This document shows, one piece after another, positions 11,425-23,412 of a stretch of 64,000 nucleotides of DNA. The position numbers were made by a program, and so were the translations under genes. The stretch lies in assembly GCF_963259705.1 (NCBI RefSeq), contig NC_081840.1:114627074-114691073 (forward strand), given 5' to 3'. Each line of letters starts with the position of its first letter. The first letter of the stretch is position 1. Origin of the DNA: Myotis daubentonii. Its lineage: Eukaryota > Chordata > Mammalia > Chiroptera > Vespertilionidae. The notes beneath the pieces were generated by a model that saw only the letters and a list, made by a program, of their open reading frames with translations, made no database searches and was not told the DNA's origin.

Positions 11425-13080
11425 GTTCAGAGACAGTAAATAACTTGCTTTGCAGTGTTTGTGCTGGGGTTTGAACGCAGGTTGGTTTGGCCCTGTTCTA
11501 TAATGCCATCTCCCAAGCTGGATTCCATTCTTGATCTACTTTACCCACTTGCTATGAGCTCCTTTGAGCTTTTTCCATTCTTACAGTAGCTTTCCATCTC
11601 TGTCATAATTGGCATTTCCAGCCCTTGCTGGCCAAACCCGACCTCATGATCTCAAAGGTGGTGCCCAACTTTCCACCCAGAAGAAATTATCCAAATGGAA
11701 TTTCAAATTGATTTAAAAACCAGATTCCCCACATGGAACCAATAGTGTTTTGCTCTGTCTAGTTCCACTCATGAGCTAAGTGTTACTTAAGATTTGCACT
11801 CCGATCCTACCCAGTCTGGTTCTATTGAGGACATTCTCCAGCTGAAGAATTTCAAAAGGGAGCCAGCTATGCAGCAGAGACCCCTTGGACCTGTGGATTG
11901 GTGCCTTCCCTGCAGCCAGCCCTCAGAGCAAAGCTGCCCCCTGCAGGGAACACTTCCTGTGAGGTTTGGGGAGGTGAGGGAAACAGTGGCAGTGGGAGGT
12001 GAGGAAGACAGTAACAGTGGGAGAGTGAGGGAGAAAGGCCAACACACCCTCCTCCCCTTGGCACAGAACCCTAATGATCCGCATGAGGTGACAGATCTCC
12101 TAAGCCTAGAAGTTGCGCTCCAGCACCAGGGCTGTGGCCCACGTGCACACTGCACCAGCATGTCAGCTCTGCGCTGGGCACGGTGTGTCTGTCTCCACAA
12201 GGACCCTGCCATGTAGCCTATAGCAAAGGTCGAGGGTGGGGGAAGGAGAGACCAACCTCAACTTTTTCTTACTGGAAGCATCAACTTTGAAAGTATAAGA
12301 GTCAACAGTTATTCTCTCTCATGAGAAGATTAAATATATCTCTAACATATATACTATATATATCAGGAAGTCAAGCCAGATGATGAGAAGGTCTTGGAGA
12401 GGAGTTGTGTTCTCTGCCCTCCAAAACATTTCTTCGTTCTAGTGGACAGAAAATAAGGGAGTGTCAAGAGATAAGCAGGTGGCTCTTAGCAGGCTCATTG
12501 TAAGCACACCAAGCAGGGGAGGTTTCTGAGCCAGAAGTCAGGGATTGACAGGCGGAGAGCGTGGCTTCAGGGCTGCCTGAAGGTGCTTCCGTCTGAGGGG
12601 CCACTTCCCAGGGCCTGTCTAGAACAAGGGCCATGGCTTTGCTTCTCAGTTCCCCATCACCCACGCTCTACAGAATTCTAGGAAATGAAAAATGGTTTCC
12701 TTCTGACAACCAGCAGCCTCTCTGCTGTCCGGTCCTACCTCCCAGAATCAGTCCTGGCCTCTGTTTCCCCCATCTTGCCTCTCCTCAAGAATCAGCTCTC
12801 ACCCCCACTGTCCTCCACCAGGAGGCCCTGTGACTGCTCTGTCCCCTGGCCTCCCTCCTCTGCACACGTCCAGCTTAGCAAATGCTCCCCCGACTAGGAA
12901 GCATGTCAGTGTGGCTCCCTCAGAAGGCTGCGACTCCTGAGGGCAGGGCTCAAGTCCGTGTTTTTGAATGCTCTTGAAGCCTAGGTCTGGGCTCCATCGA
13001 TTGAGGGAATCTGGGTTTATTTAAACCCCAAACACAGTCTCTTGGCAGGATGTTTGCATTCTTCAGATACTTCCAAAACT
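11425..13080. other. Unassigned stretch, possible old L2 piece
   Basis: Mostly unique. Opposed ORFs of 140 and 141 codons (11794-12216 and 11787-12212) overlap completely and are not recognisable; a short G-rich tandem phrase (gaggtgagggaaacagtggc repeated with changes) lies at 11970-12025. A weak L2-like region spans about 12720-12990 ('ctgagggcagggctcaagtc'). Confidence 0.3.
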
Positions 13081-13084
13081 CCTA

Positions 13085-13215
13085 TTTTATAAATGGGAGG
13101 TGAGCTTCCCATTTCGTAGATGCGGAAACAAAGACTCGGAGAGTGGAGACTTGCTCAGGAGTGCCAGACGAGGAAGCGGCAGACGTGGGCTCAGACCCGC
13201 TGCCTCTAGCAGCAC
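13085..13215 (-). mobile_element. MIR SINE
   Basis: 'ttcgtagatgcggaaacaaa', 'gactcggagagtggagactt' and 'cagacgtgggctcagacccg' fit antisense MIR. Confidence 0.7.
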
Positions 13216-13219
13216 TGTT

Positions 13220-14930
13220 TTCTCCACCCCGCCACCCGGCCTGGCTAGTTCACATGAGTGCACAGCATTCACCACTCCCTCCCCCACCCACTCTGGAGGA
13301 ATGAGGGCTCTTTCCAAAGGAGCAAAGGAGGAAGCTGTTATGAACAGGTCTCCAGGATGGGGAGCCAGAGCCCCAGTAAACCTCCTCCTGGCCCGATGCC
13401 TGGTTGAAGCAACTAGTCACAGAGGCCGCGACTGCATCATTCTTGGTCCCCTGCCGAATTTTGGACATCCCTGGATTCTTGCTGAAGTCTAAAATTATTT
13501 CCAGAAAGAATTGTCCAAAGACTCCTAAAACAGCAATAAAAACCCTGACTTTCACGTTCCCACATGCCCAGACAAGCGGTCATGGGGCTCCCAGCATCCC
13601 AGCCTCAGGCCAAGTCACAGATAACCCAGCGATTCTCACCCTGGAAGGCCTGGCTTTGCATGGCGTGGCTGTGTCCCCTGGGCTGTGACCAAAGCGATTT
13701 GGGAAAGTTGAAAGCAAATTCTTCTTACTCCCAAAGTTACCCACTAGCTGGTAAATTGAGATTTTGCTGACAGAATTCAGCTTGTTCCTCTTCTAAAGGT
13801 TTCTGAGGGGTTTTTAGCTCAGTTTATAGCACTGCCCACCCCTGCCTATCTCCACATCTTGGGACTTACTTCTTTATCACTGCTCACCCTATCATTTCCA
13901 TTTGCCTGCCTCTGATGTTGGCCCTTCCTGCCACCCCAAAGCCACTGCTCTCATCTCTGGCTTCCACCTTTCTCCCTGGACTCTTGCCTCCTACAGGCCT
14001 CTGTCCAACCTTGGAAGCATCCTCCATGGTGAAACCAAGGTCATGCCGACAGTCTAAGTGATGAGCTGGGCTTTTTGAGAAGTACAAGCCCAGGCACACA
14101 GCTGGAAGCTCTCAGCCTGGTCCAGGGGACACACAGCTAATCTGGGATGGGACATCGGATTTACAGGGCGAATCCAGGGAACGCACCACCTAGAGCCCTA
14201 CCACGAAGGGAGGGCCTTGGTACCAGGCTGTGGAGTGCTGTCTTGCATGTCCGGGCCATTGGCTATGACCTGCTTCGTGGAGACTGGGCTTCTGCAGAGT
14301 TCCAATGTCTGCAACACGGGCAGGGCCTGGCTGCAGCGTTCTGGGCCCCATCCCATTGGGACTCGGTCTGTGTTCTGTGCTGGAGGCAGTGAGGGGCAGG
14401 GCACCTGGAGAAATCAAGTGAGTAAAAGGCGTCTTTGAAAGCTGTAAAAGATGGATTAGTGAGCCCTTGAAGGATTCTGAGAAGATGAAGAAGCTGCTGT
14501 GAGCTGGTTTGGGGGACAGGGTATAGGATGGATTAGAGCTTCCAGGCCACTCTTAGCAGTCTACTGTGTAGAACACGAGTGAGCCAACCCAATTCCCAAC
14601 CAAACTAAGGTAGGGGGCTGCAAAGAAGTAAAGAGGAGGAGGGGAACTCCAAAGACAGAATGAAAAGCTAGTGCTTGGCAAGAGCTGGGGTACAGGTCTC
14701 ATCTCCACTGTTCAGTTGCTTAAGGGCAGGAACTGTGGTCCATATATCTTTCTGCCCCTTGTGGTGTCTACAATGGTCAGTGCCTGCAACTCACAAGTGC
14801 TTTCTAAGCACCCAAGGGCTGGGTTCTGTAATCCCCAAACAGAAAATCTGTGGAAACTGAGAAAGAGGTCATGATCCCCATTCAAAGGCCTCAGAGCAGT
14901 GAGGGTAAGACACAAAGTCCGCATCGATGC
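13220..14930. other. Unassigned stretch
   Basis: Mixed unique sequence. ORFs up to 130 codons overlap on both strands and none is recognised. No clear splice-flanked exon. Confidence 0.3.
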
Positions 14931-14934
14931 GTTC

Positions 14935-15050
14935 AGTCCTAACTCCGCTTCCTGCTAGTTTAATGACCTTGAGCAAGTAACAACATCAGGTTGGCTCTAT
15001 TTCTTATCTGTAAGGTCGGACTAAAAAGAGAACATATTTCATAGAGCTGC
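14935..15050 (+). mobile_element. MIR fragment
   Basis: 'taatgaccttgagcaagtaa' and 'tctatttcttatctgtaagg' are sense MIR. Confidence 0.7.
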
Positions 15051-15052
15051 TG

Positions 15053-15212
15053 TGTTATGGACTGAATGTTTGTGTTCTCCCAGATTCACCTGTTGAAGCT
15101 TTCTTGCGGTGGTATCTGGAGGTGGGGTCTTTAGGGGATAATTAGTTTTAGATGAGCTCCTGGGGGTGCAGCCCTGTGATGGATTAGTGCCGTTACAAGA
15201 AGAGACACAAGA

Positions 15213-15283
<71 letters not shown>

Positions 15284-15345
15284 CCTGCTGTTGAGGACAC
15301 AGCAAGAAACAAAGCGATTGAGACAGGACAAATGCGCCCTGGATT
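15053..15345 (+). mobile_element. ERVL-MaLR LTR fragment, MST-like
   Basis: Begins TGTTATGGACTGAATGTTTG, the MST-type MaLR LTR start, followed by 'gaggtggggtctttagggga', 'gattagtgccgttacaagaa' and 'gttgaggacacagcaagaaa' in consensus order. The 3' half is missing. A long CT run has expanded inside it. Confidence 0.75.
15216..15272. repeat. (CT)n microsatellite
   Basis: About 28 uninterrupted CT units inside the MaLR LTR. ORFs crossing it read as Arg-Glu repeats and are artefacts. Confidence 0.98.
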
Positions 15346-15405
15346 AAGGTGTGACACTTTTTGTCCAGCAGTGTCTCTCTACTTTATATTCGCCCTCCCT
15401 ATGTC

Positions 15406-15530
15406 CTGTTGCCAGATTTAGCAGATAAAAATTCAGGGCACTCAGTTAATATAATACACGAAAAAATTTCTTTGTTATTTATCTGAAATTCACATTTAAG
15501 TGAGCACGCTGCATTTTATCTGGCAGCCCC
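15406..15530. mobile_element. Palindromic old DNA-transposon remnant
   Basis: The left arm (ctgttgccagatttagcaga) and right arm (gcattttatctggcagcccc) are imperfect inverted repeats about 40 bp long, meeting near 15470. I recognise it as a short, near-palindromic mammalian element but do not fix the family. Confidence 0.6.
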
Positions 15531-15849
15531 ATCCTGTGTCCATTGTAACCCCTCTAACTGTCGATGGGACCCTTACACTTCTGTCTGAAGGACCATCTCA
15601 GGTACAGGTTTGTTTCCTGGAGAGAACAAGGGAAGGACAGAGCAGAACAGGAAATGAGAGTGGAGGGGCCCAGAAGGAGGTTGGCAGAAAATGGAGGTGC
15701 CACGGCAAGGCGGGAGGGAGGCAGGGGAGGAAGAGAGAGGTGGGCAGGCCAGCTGAAGGGGCAGAGCTTCACCCTCCCAGCAGCTGCTTCTCCCGCCTGC
15801 TGCTCCCCCAGCCCTGTGCCAGGAGGCGCGGGCACGTCTTGGGAACCTG
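15531..15849. other. Unassigned purine-rich stretch
   Basis: G/A-rich (15650-15750) then GC-rich. Overlapping ORFs of 93-116 codons arise from the base bias. None is recognisable. Confidence 0.3.
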
Positions 15850-16360
15850 AGTGTGCTCTCTGAAATGTCAGCAGAAATGAACCTGGCTAATCCTCCACAA
15901 TGGCCTGTCACATTAATATCCCTGAAATTCCAAGTGGATTAAAATAACCATGAGCATGACACCATTTGGAAGGCCAGGGATTTACTTGGAAGCGATGCCC
16001 CATTGGCGAGCATTCCCCTAATTGCTGCTTCGTATAAATAGAGTGTTCTTTAATATCGCCACCAGCCCTGGCTGACAGATTTAGATGGGAGCTGTCGAAG
16101 TCATTAGTGCCCAGGCCATGGGAAACCGAGGCTCTGCCCGGGCTGTAAATGGGATTCTCACAGGCCGATCAATCTTACCAAAGCCGCCAGTGTTGCCTGT
16201 TGATCTACAAGGTCCTGAGTGGCTACAGCTTCCCAGAAATGTGCTTGCATCTGTCAGAATTATAAGCAGCTGGTAGCTGACACAAAGGTCAAATTTGCTG
16301 CTAGTGTGGAAATAGAATCTCCTCAGCACAAGAAATGCTACTTAGCAGTATATCAATTGC
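15850..16360. promoter_or_regulatory. Strongest candidate conserved regulatory block
   Basis: About 500 bp free of repeats with several TAAT-type cores ('gtcacattaatatccctgaa', 'cccctaattgctgcttcg'), 'caaaggtcaaatttgctgct' (nuclear-receptor half-site-like), and isolated CpGs. Spacing and composition resemble a developmental enhancer. No alignment is available to prove it. Confidence 0.4.
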
Positions 16361-16377
16361 AGGCGGGTCATTAAAGG

Positions 16378-16379
<2 letters not shown>

Positions 16380-16423
<44 letters not shown>
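16380..16423. repeat. (TG)n microsatellite
   Basis: About 21 uninterrupted TG units. Confidence 0.98.
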
Positions 16424-16426
<3 letters not shown>

Positions 16427-16639
16427 AGCCTCCATTGCCTGGAACCCACTTCCTCCGTAGGTCCATTGGGCACAGAAGCAGGTGCTCAGATGAATAACAT
16501 TAAGTAACAATTAGTTCCCAGCAAACTTTTTAAGCATTATCATCATAAAGGCACATTTTATTCTGTCGTCTAATAAGTAGTAAGTGCTCACACTGGCTGG
16601 GCTCACTGTTCTAGGCACAGCGTGGAGACTTGGTTAAGA

Positions 16640-16800
16640 TTTCTCTTATTTATGGGCTGCGTGGCCTTGGACACATTATTTCTTGGCCTCTCTTAGCCTC
16701 AGGTTTGCCATCTTTAAAATGGGGATAATAATTCCTACTTCAGAGAGCATTTGAGAAGACTTGATGAAATAAGGTCCCTAAAGTGCACAACCAATTGTGC
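16640..16800 (+). mobile_element. MIR SINE
   Basis: 'gcgtggccttggacacatta', 'cttagcctcaggtttgccat' and 'ctttaaaatggggataataa' are sense MIR. Confidence 0.9.
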
Positions 16801-17840
16801 TGGGTGAGCGCTGGCCAGCAATGGTAATGTGACTGGTCAGTTGGCCATCTGGGAGGATGGCGGAGGAGGTGGGAGCCAGGAAAGGACAGGCCCAGCTCCA
16901 GAGGGGTACACCAGCTGTGGACCCCCTATGAGTGGTGATTAAAGGTCCAGATCCCAGTGTCCGAAGCTGTGAAGACACGCTCCATCTGAGGGGCAGATCT
17001 GATTTGGGGGAAGGTCACAAAAAGGCAGTTTCAGGGTCTGTGGGCACTCCATGCTCTATTTGACCTGAACACACCCCCAGTCAAGAGTGGGGCCCCAGGG
17101 AAGCGGGTCCTGACCCACCCAATGAGAGGCAGGCCCCAGAGCCTCCCACGGCACCAGACTCGGGGCAAGGCAGAGCCCTGGGGGAGCAGGCACTCCTCTA
17201 GACTTGGTTCGGGTCTGTTTCATCAACTGGACGTTTCCTCAGATCTCCAAAAATCCGCAACCCTGGTTCTGGAGTTTATGCTCTGTAAGTGAACTGTCTG
17301 GGTTAAGCCAAGCAGTTCTTGGATGAGTTGGCTTATGAGACTACATCAGATGCCACAGAGGAGGAGTCAGTTTTCGGCATGCGACAGAATTCCACCCAAA
17401 TTCAAACTCTCTGAAAGTTTGTCTAACTGAGGCTGCTTCTATGAAAGTCAGCGAGGGATTTATTGCATTCCAGCTATTGGCACGACTCTCCTCATCATCC
17501 TTCCTGAGTCTGCACAGCACTTCGTACGTGTAGACGTCATTTCTTCCTGGGGCCTTTCAAGCCTCCCAGCAGCAGGTGTCACGTGTGGCAGCCTGCCTAA
17601 GTGGAACAGAATGGGCTCTGGCATCCCTCAGGCCTGGGGTGGCACCCTAGTCCACCAACTACTTAGCTCGGTAGCCCATCAGTTCTAAGGACCACTTCTC
17701 ACAAGTTTTATCGTCTCTGAAATTAGAATGTCTTACAATCTGTGACTCCTTGCAGTTCTAATTGGCAGCTCTTTTTCTTTCTTTATTGTTTATAAAATAA
17801 TCGCTTTGCCCCACATCTATGGAGTCTTAGATTTGATGCA
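16801..17840. other. Unassigned stretch, second half balanced and repeat-free
   Basis: No named repeat. The part from 17290 to 17540 ('gatgagttggcttatgagac', 'gtcagttttcggcatgcgac', 'gggatttattgcattccagc') has the look of constrained non-coding DNA. Confidence 0.3.
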
Positions 17841-17844
17841 TTAA

Positions 17845-17960
17845 GTGACTGGCCTTTGGAAAGTCCCTTCTTTTCTGTGAACCTGATTCCAACATCTGTA
17901 AACGGGGCTAACGGCCGTTTCTGGCCGGGCCGCGTAAAGATGAATGAAGGACCATGGGAA
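17845..17960 (+). mobile_element. MIR fragment
   Basis: 'gactggcctttggaaagtcc' and 'tccaacatctgtaaacgggg' fit sense MIR. Confidence 0.6.
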
Positions 17961-18014
17961 AGGCGCCTGCATGTGGCGGACACTGGAGGCCTGAGCGCTG
18001 GCCTACTCTGAGTA

Positions 18015-18095
18015 GCAAAGCAGAGATGACTTCATTTTATAGATGAGGAAGCTGAGTCCCCAGGGGAGGCTTGAGTCACATGCTCACAGAGATTT
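18015..18095 (-). mobile_element. MIR fragment
   Basis: 'attttatagatgaggaagct' and 'gagtcacatgctcacagaga' fit antisense MIR. Confidence 0.65.
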
Positions 18096-18394
18096 GGGGT
18101 TTTCAAAGGACTCTTATCAACATCTTCTCAGCAGTGTTTAAGACCAACTGACTGGGAACAAAAGTGACTCACTGAGTGTACAGGCAGCCAGGGCTCTATG
18201 AGGGACGGGGCTGGCTCGTGGACACAGCCTGGTGGGCTGGGATGGAACCCACCAGCAGAGCCCAGAAGGTGGCCACCAGTTCCAGCCCTATTTTACAGGA
18301 AATAACTGCCAATGTGCCGACCATCATTTAGTTTTGACTTAGGATATGGGTAAGCAAAACCACAGTCAGCCTGACAATAATTCAAGGAGATGGG

Positions 18395-18775
18395 TGCTTG
18401 AAGCCTTTTAAAAATTTTTGTGGATTACGATTGCAACCTTGCACCGCATGATGACATTTTGGTCAATGACAGACTGCATAAATAGTGGTGGTCCCATAAG
18501 ATTATAACAGAGCTGAAAAATTCCTATCACCTAATGACATCACATCCATCAAATGTTGTAGTGCAATACATTACTCACGGTTTTGTGGTGATGTGGTATA
18601 AACACACCTACTGCACTGCCAGTCACATAAAAGTACAACACACACAATTGCAGTAGTAAGCCATTCCACCGAGGCTGTGTGAGTGCGCTCTGATGTTCAC
18701 ACACGATCAAATTGCCCAACGCACTTTCTCAGATAGCTTCACCCTTAAGCTGGGGTACATCAGAATGGCTGTGTA
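18395..18775. mobile_element. Old Tigger-like DNA transposon remnant
   Basis: 'ggtcaatgacagactgcata', 'ggtggtcccataagattata', and the right part 'gatgttcacacacgatcaaa' match a CpG-decayed mammalian DNA transposon family. The assignment to Tigger (Tc1/mariner, pogo group) is from memory. No transposase reading frame survives. Confidence 0.55.
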
Positions 18776-18779
18776 TCAG

Positions 18780-20060
18780 AATGAATGTCATAGGCCACAA
18801 ATTCAAATGGGTAGAAAAAGCTTATTTCTCCCTTGATCCCTCCTGCTGCTTTTGGCAGAACCTCCATTTCAGTGGAAGCAGGGTTTTCTCCTTCCCTCCT
18901 TCCAGAGGTTGCACCCGTTGGGGTGGGGGAAAGCAGGTCAGGGCACCCAGGGGAGCACACTCAGTTCTCTGATGTCACCTGTCCACACTGGCCTCTGCTG
19001 AGAAGGACATTGCCCATCGGTCCTTGGTGGCCACCCTCGTGGGCTGGTGAGGAGCCCTCATGCCTGCTGTTGTTGGGCCTGCGTTTGCATCTGCTCTCAT
19101 ACCCCACCATCCCTGACAGGAGAGCCACCAAGTTTGCTGGCTCCTGCTGCTCTCGTGGGGTCACAGTGCAGCCTGTGCCCTCCGGAGCCCCTCACTGAAT
19201 GCCGGGGCTTCTCTATGGAGCTTCCAGCCGCCCAGCTTCTTGCAGGGAGCAGGGCACCTGTCATCTGCGCTCTCAGATTCCCCAAACTATCGGGTGTTCT
19301 ATTGTCCCCTCAACGTCAGGTTGTGGGGCATGGAGTGTGCAGCTGGGCCATTTCTAGAGAGCCTTTCCCTCTGAGACTGCCTTTTTTCCTCAGGGAAGCA
19401 GCAATCGAATCCAGGTACTTGGAAGAACATGGCTTAACTACCCACACACTAGTCCTCCTGAGGCCCCCATGCTCAGGATATGGATGCTCAAAGACAGGAT
19501 TTGAGGCTCTCATGCTATTATTCATGCCAGGACATTCAAAAGCTACAAGCTTGCTTGTTTCTCTCTCTGTGTATATTTCTGCTGTGATGACTGTACATGA
19601 GGTCAGTGAGTACAGACTGGGGAAAGCGTAGGAAACACCAAGAATAGTATAGATGAATATTTCAAAAATTTTCAGAATTCTATCCTTCCGTGGTAAGTAG
19701 AAACTTGTCAAGGTCCATGTTATTAATTGAACTGGGATTTTCAGTATTTATAGAAACGAGTACACTCAGGTGCATCGTGTAAACTGGGAGGTAGGAGATG
19801 GGGTTTGCAACCTCACCCTGCCCCCATCCAAATGGATGAGCTGCCTTCCTATGTGAATCTGGGTGAGAGGCGGGCTCCAGGCTTCAGTAGCTGGAGCCAA
19901 ACCGCCACACACCAGTCCTCCCAGAGCCTGCCAGCGTGGGAGGGGCCCAGGGCCTGTGCTTGCCAGTCAGCCCTTCCCTCCGGAAATGAGGCAAAGCCAT
20001 AGGCCAGATTACTATACATCATGATCCCCAGCTGCAATACTTCATTTGATTGTGAGAGCA
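18780..20060. other. Unassigned stretch with a 194-codon chance ORF
   Basis: The longest ORF in the window (19047-19631, plus) lies here. It is Leu/Pro/Ser-rich, has no domain I recognise, and is paralleled by open antisense frames. No repeat named. Confidence 0.3.
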
Positions 20061-20235
20061 TTGGCATCTACGGGATACAACCAAGAATACCAAGGATACT
20101 CTGGTGATGGTAACTCAGTTCCCTTCTGTTGCACCTCGGTGGCCCTCGCTACAAAATGAGGTGTTTAAACCAAATAAACTCTGAGATCTTATAATCTACC
20201 TTATGCTTTAAATGCTCTGGGGCTGAATTGCACAT
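20061..20235 (+). repeat. Dispersed duplication A, copy 1
   Basis: Matches 20773-20935 in the same orientation, about 94% by eye. It carries an 11-base segment absent from copy 2. The flanks differ on both sides. Confidence 0.9.
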
Positions 20236-20772
20236 AGTTTGGCCATGTTCTCAGCAGTCTACCTTCTCTGGGTTTCTACCTGGTTTTGAACCTGGTCCTC
20301 TAGGCTTCCAATAGGTTTGGAGGGTTCCCTGATATCCCTTGTTATGCAAAGTGCTGAGGTCCCAGTAAACTTTAGCACATTGTGTGTGGATTCCAAAGAA
20401 ATAACCCAGGGGATTGGCTGTGAAAGACATAGGACTTACCTGAGCACTGGTGGTGACTGACTGGTGAAGCTGACAGCCCCACCGGCTGCCACCAGTGAAG
20501 TTGTTCCACTAAGTCCCACCCAGGCTGTGGATGGGCCACACCAGGGGCAGCCAGCAGGCCAGTGCTATTGTTTTGCTGCCACCCAGACTTTCCCAACCCA
20601 GATGCTAGCCAGGTTCTCAAGGTCTCGCAGTCTCCTGACAGATGCCTTCACTATATTTCCCACAGGGTGGGAGGGGGACTTGGACTATGGGAAGGGGCCC
20701 ATGTTCCCATTTACCATACACCCCCCCGCTCCCCCCCCCCAGCAAATCTCTTTCCTGCCAGGTTATCCAGAA
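20236..20772. other. Spacer between duplication A copies
   Basis: Unique sequence with a poly-C pair near 20721-20740. No named repeat. Confidence 0.4.
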
Positions 20773-20935
20773 TTGGCATCTATGGGATACAACCAAGAAC
20801 TCTGGTGATAGTAATTCAATTCTCTTCTGTGCACCTTGGTGGCCTCGTTATGAAATGAGGTGTTTAAACTAAATAAAACTCTGAGATCTTATAATCTACC
20901 TTATGCTTTAAATGCTCTGGGGCTGAATCGCACAA
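20773..20935 (+). repeat. Dispersed duplication A, copy 2
   Basis: Second copy. Substitutions relative to copy 1 are all transitions (about ten by eye), plus a few 1-base indels. The segment from 'ctctgagatcttataatcta' to the end is almost identical. Confidence 0.9.
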
Positions 20936-21255
20936 TCTTCCAACTGCTGCTTCCCTTACCCATACCCCAGATTTCCTCATTCTCTCGGGGGCCCCTGTCT
21001 ACATATCGGGGAGTAGGCATCTTCTGCATATTTGGCCTCACACCTCATTCCATCCAGCATGTGGGTGATCCACCCAAACTGATCATTCACTCAAGCAGCT
21101 TTCTTTACAACAGGATTTCTCAAAGCCTTTCATAAGCTAACATTCCCAGGATATAGCATACATGGGTTACTTCCCGAATGAATTGTGCTCCAAACACATT
21201 GTCTTGCTGTCCATTTCAAAAGAGATTACAATCAAACACACTTTGAGAAACAATG

Positions 21256-21258
<3 letters not shown>

Positions 21259-21287
<29 letters not shown>

Positions 21288-21350
21288 CATCCATCTATCT
21301 ATCTATCTATCTATCCATCCATCTATCTATCTATCTGTCTATCTATCTCT
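21259..21350. repeat. (ATCT)n tetranucleotide microsatellite
   Basis: About 22 units of ATCT with a few ATCC variants. ORFs reading Tyr-Leu-Ser-Ile repeats come from it. Confidence 0.98.
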
Positions 21351-22120
21351 CATACATACACACACTCATAAACACAGGGATTCCTTGGCCCAGCTGACTC
21401 CTTTTTAGCTTTTTTTCTTCCCACCACTCAGCTTCCTGGATGCACAGATATGGGTAGCGTTAAGTGCCTTCAGCTGGAGTTCTATGCCTGTGGCAACAGT
21501 CAGCGGGAACTCTGGGTTGGGGGTCTCCACACTCCAGGCAGCTACTCATCCTTTGTGCCACTTGAGATACAGCAAGTGCTGCAGCACGCACACTCCTCAG
21601 CCCTGTGCTAAGCTGGGGCATGGGCAGTGCCGCCTGCCTCACTGAATTCCGGACATGGGACAACATAAGAACATATAGGTCCCGTGTGACAAGCACACAC
21701 ACTAGTGCCCTGCCAGCTCAAGTGGCCCTAGCCTGGCCCCCAGGGAGAGTATGGGGGCTCCCTGACACCTAGACCAAGGCCAGAGACAGCCCCACACATA
21801 CCACACACACCCCTCTCCAATCCAGAACTGCCATCCAGGAACGTTTCCAAACCTCTTGAAACCATTTCTATTTTCCACTTGTACCCTCTCTGTAGAAACA
21901 GCTGCCATAAGTCCCATAAGTTCGCATCTGTCCGCCTGAAGGAGGATTTCCTGTTGAGCTGTAAGGGTGCCCTGCAGGGCCTATCGCAGGGCCTACCCCC
22001 ACCCCATCCCTCAGGAGCGCCTGCCTGTCATCCCACAGGCTCAGCAGGGACATGAGCAGTGGCTCCTTCAGCCTCTTTGCCTTTCCAAACAGAAGAGGCA
22101 AAATTTTGACATCGTATTTA
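21351..22120. other. Unassigned stretch
   Basis: Unique, mixed composition. No repeat, promoter or exon that I can support. Confidence 0.3.
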
Positions 22121-22124
22121 TTGA

Positions 22125-22340
22125 GGGCTTTCCTTGTTTGTTTTCTCTTTTTTACAAAACATACTTTTTATAAACATGTGGGGAAATGAAATAAAATATA
22201 TAAAGAGAAAAATAAAAATAATCCACAATCCTGCCATCTGAAGATACTACTGTAAACATTTGGAGTTTTATCTTCCTTATATTTAATCCCATGATCACAC
22301 TTGTATAAAAAAGGACTCAATTTTACTTTAAGTGACTGAT
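22125..22340. mobile_element. Possible L1M 3'-UTR fragment
   Basis: AT-rich with 'aataatccacaatcctgcca' and 'aagatactactgtaaacatt', phrases typical of old L1 3' UTRs. Weak. Confidence 0.4.
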
Positions 22341-22760
22341 AATCTGACTCAAATGGGACTTAAACACAAAAAGAATGTATTGAATCTCGTTACTAAAAGA
22401 TCCAAGACTAGAGCCAGCTCCAGGCAAGGCTGGGTCAGGAGCTGCTTGTGTCCCCATCCTCGGCTTCATTCTCGGGCTCAGCCTGGGCCTCAGCTCACCA
22501 ACCTTTAGGCTCATGTCTAGAGGGGAAACGAGAGCATCCTTTTCAGGAGTTTCCAGAAAATTCATGAAGCTCATTCTGATTGTACCAGCCCATCCCTGAA
22601 CCAATCACTGTGGTGGGGAATGCGAAGTGCTGATTGGCTAAGGTTAAGGTCCTGTGCTTTACCTCCAGCCCCCATCCAGGCCACCTGGACTAAGAGAGAG
22701 CTGGTGCTCAAGTGAAAAATCAAGTGCTCTTTGGGGAAGATGAAAAAATCACTACAGGAG
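22341..22760 (-). mobile_element. Old interspersed repeat, LTR-like, antisense
   Basis: 'ccagctccaggcaaggctgg', 'ccagcccatccctgaaccaa', 'gtgctgattggctaaggtta' match the antisense of the same mammalian repeat suspected at 6385 and 55010. Confidence 0.5.
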
Positions 22761-22769
22761 AGGAATTAA

Positions 22770-23410
22770 ACAATAAGTGTGCACTAAAAGTTGGAAATGA
22801 GCCATCTATATCAAAATAGTGAGTGGCTCACTAGCCTTTAAAACTTCTAACTAAATTGTCTAGGAACACAGACCAATATCACCTAACCTACCCAGGCGCC
22901 CCTCACCAGGCAGAGGCGCACTGGGAAAGTGGGAAGATATTTTACACCTCTTCTCTCCACTGTCCTATCTCAGGGACTCGGGGTCACTCCTCTCCATCTC
23001 TTAAGAGGTGTTCTTTGAAGCAGAGTCTTCTTACCTCTCCTCATCGCAGCACTCCCTCTCCCTTTGTCACCGTCTGTCTACAAACAGGCAAGAAACAGCA
23101 AGTTACAGAAAACAGAAAGTCGGGGGGCAGGCGGAAAAGCGCTTTCTGGGAAGTGCCCTTCTCTCCAGACAGCTGGGCCTGGGCCAGAGGGGAGAGTGTG
23201 CTGGGGAACTCCTTCCCCCACAGCAGCGGAGAGTGCCAGAGACCCAGGCCGGGTTGAGTTCTGATCCAGCCCAGCACAGACGCAACAGAATGAGATAGGA
23301 GCCCTAGCTGTGGATAGGAGAACATCTGTCCACCTTCCCAGTGAGCTCAATAGAAGTGAAGGAAGGACCTGCCTAAAAGAGGAGCAGAAAGTCTCAGTGA
23401 GGGAATATGT
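22770..23410. other. Unassigned stretch
   Basis: GC-moderate with several overlapping ORFs (133, 96, 94, 66 codons) in all frames of one 400-bp block, the signature of stop-poor composition rather than coding. Confidence 0.3.
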
Positions 23411-23412
23411 GG

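Noticed and set aside
11787..12216. Fully overlapping 140- and 141-codon ORFs on opposite strands
   Set aside because: Symmetric openness reflects local stop-poor composition. Neither product is recognisable.
19047..19631. 194-codon ORF, longest in the window
   Set aside because: No recognisable domain, biased to Leu/Pro/Ser, with open antisense frames over the same stretch and no splice or promoter context.
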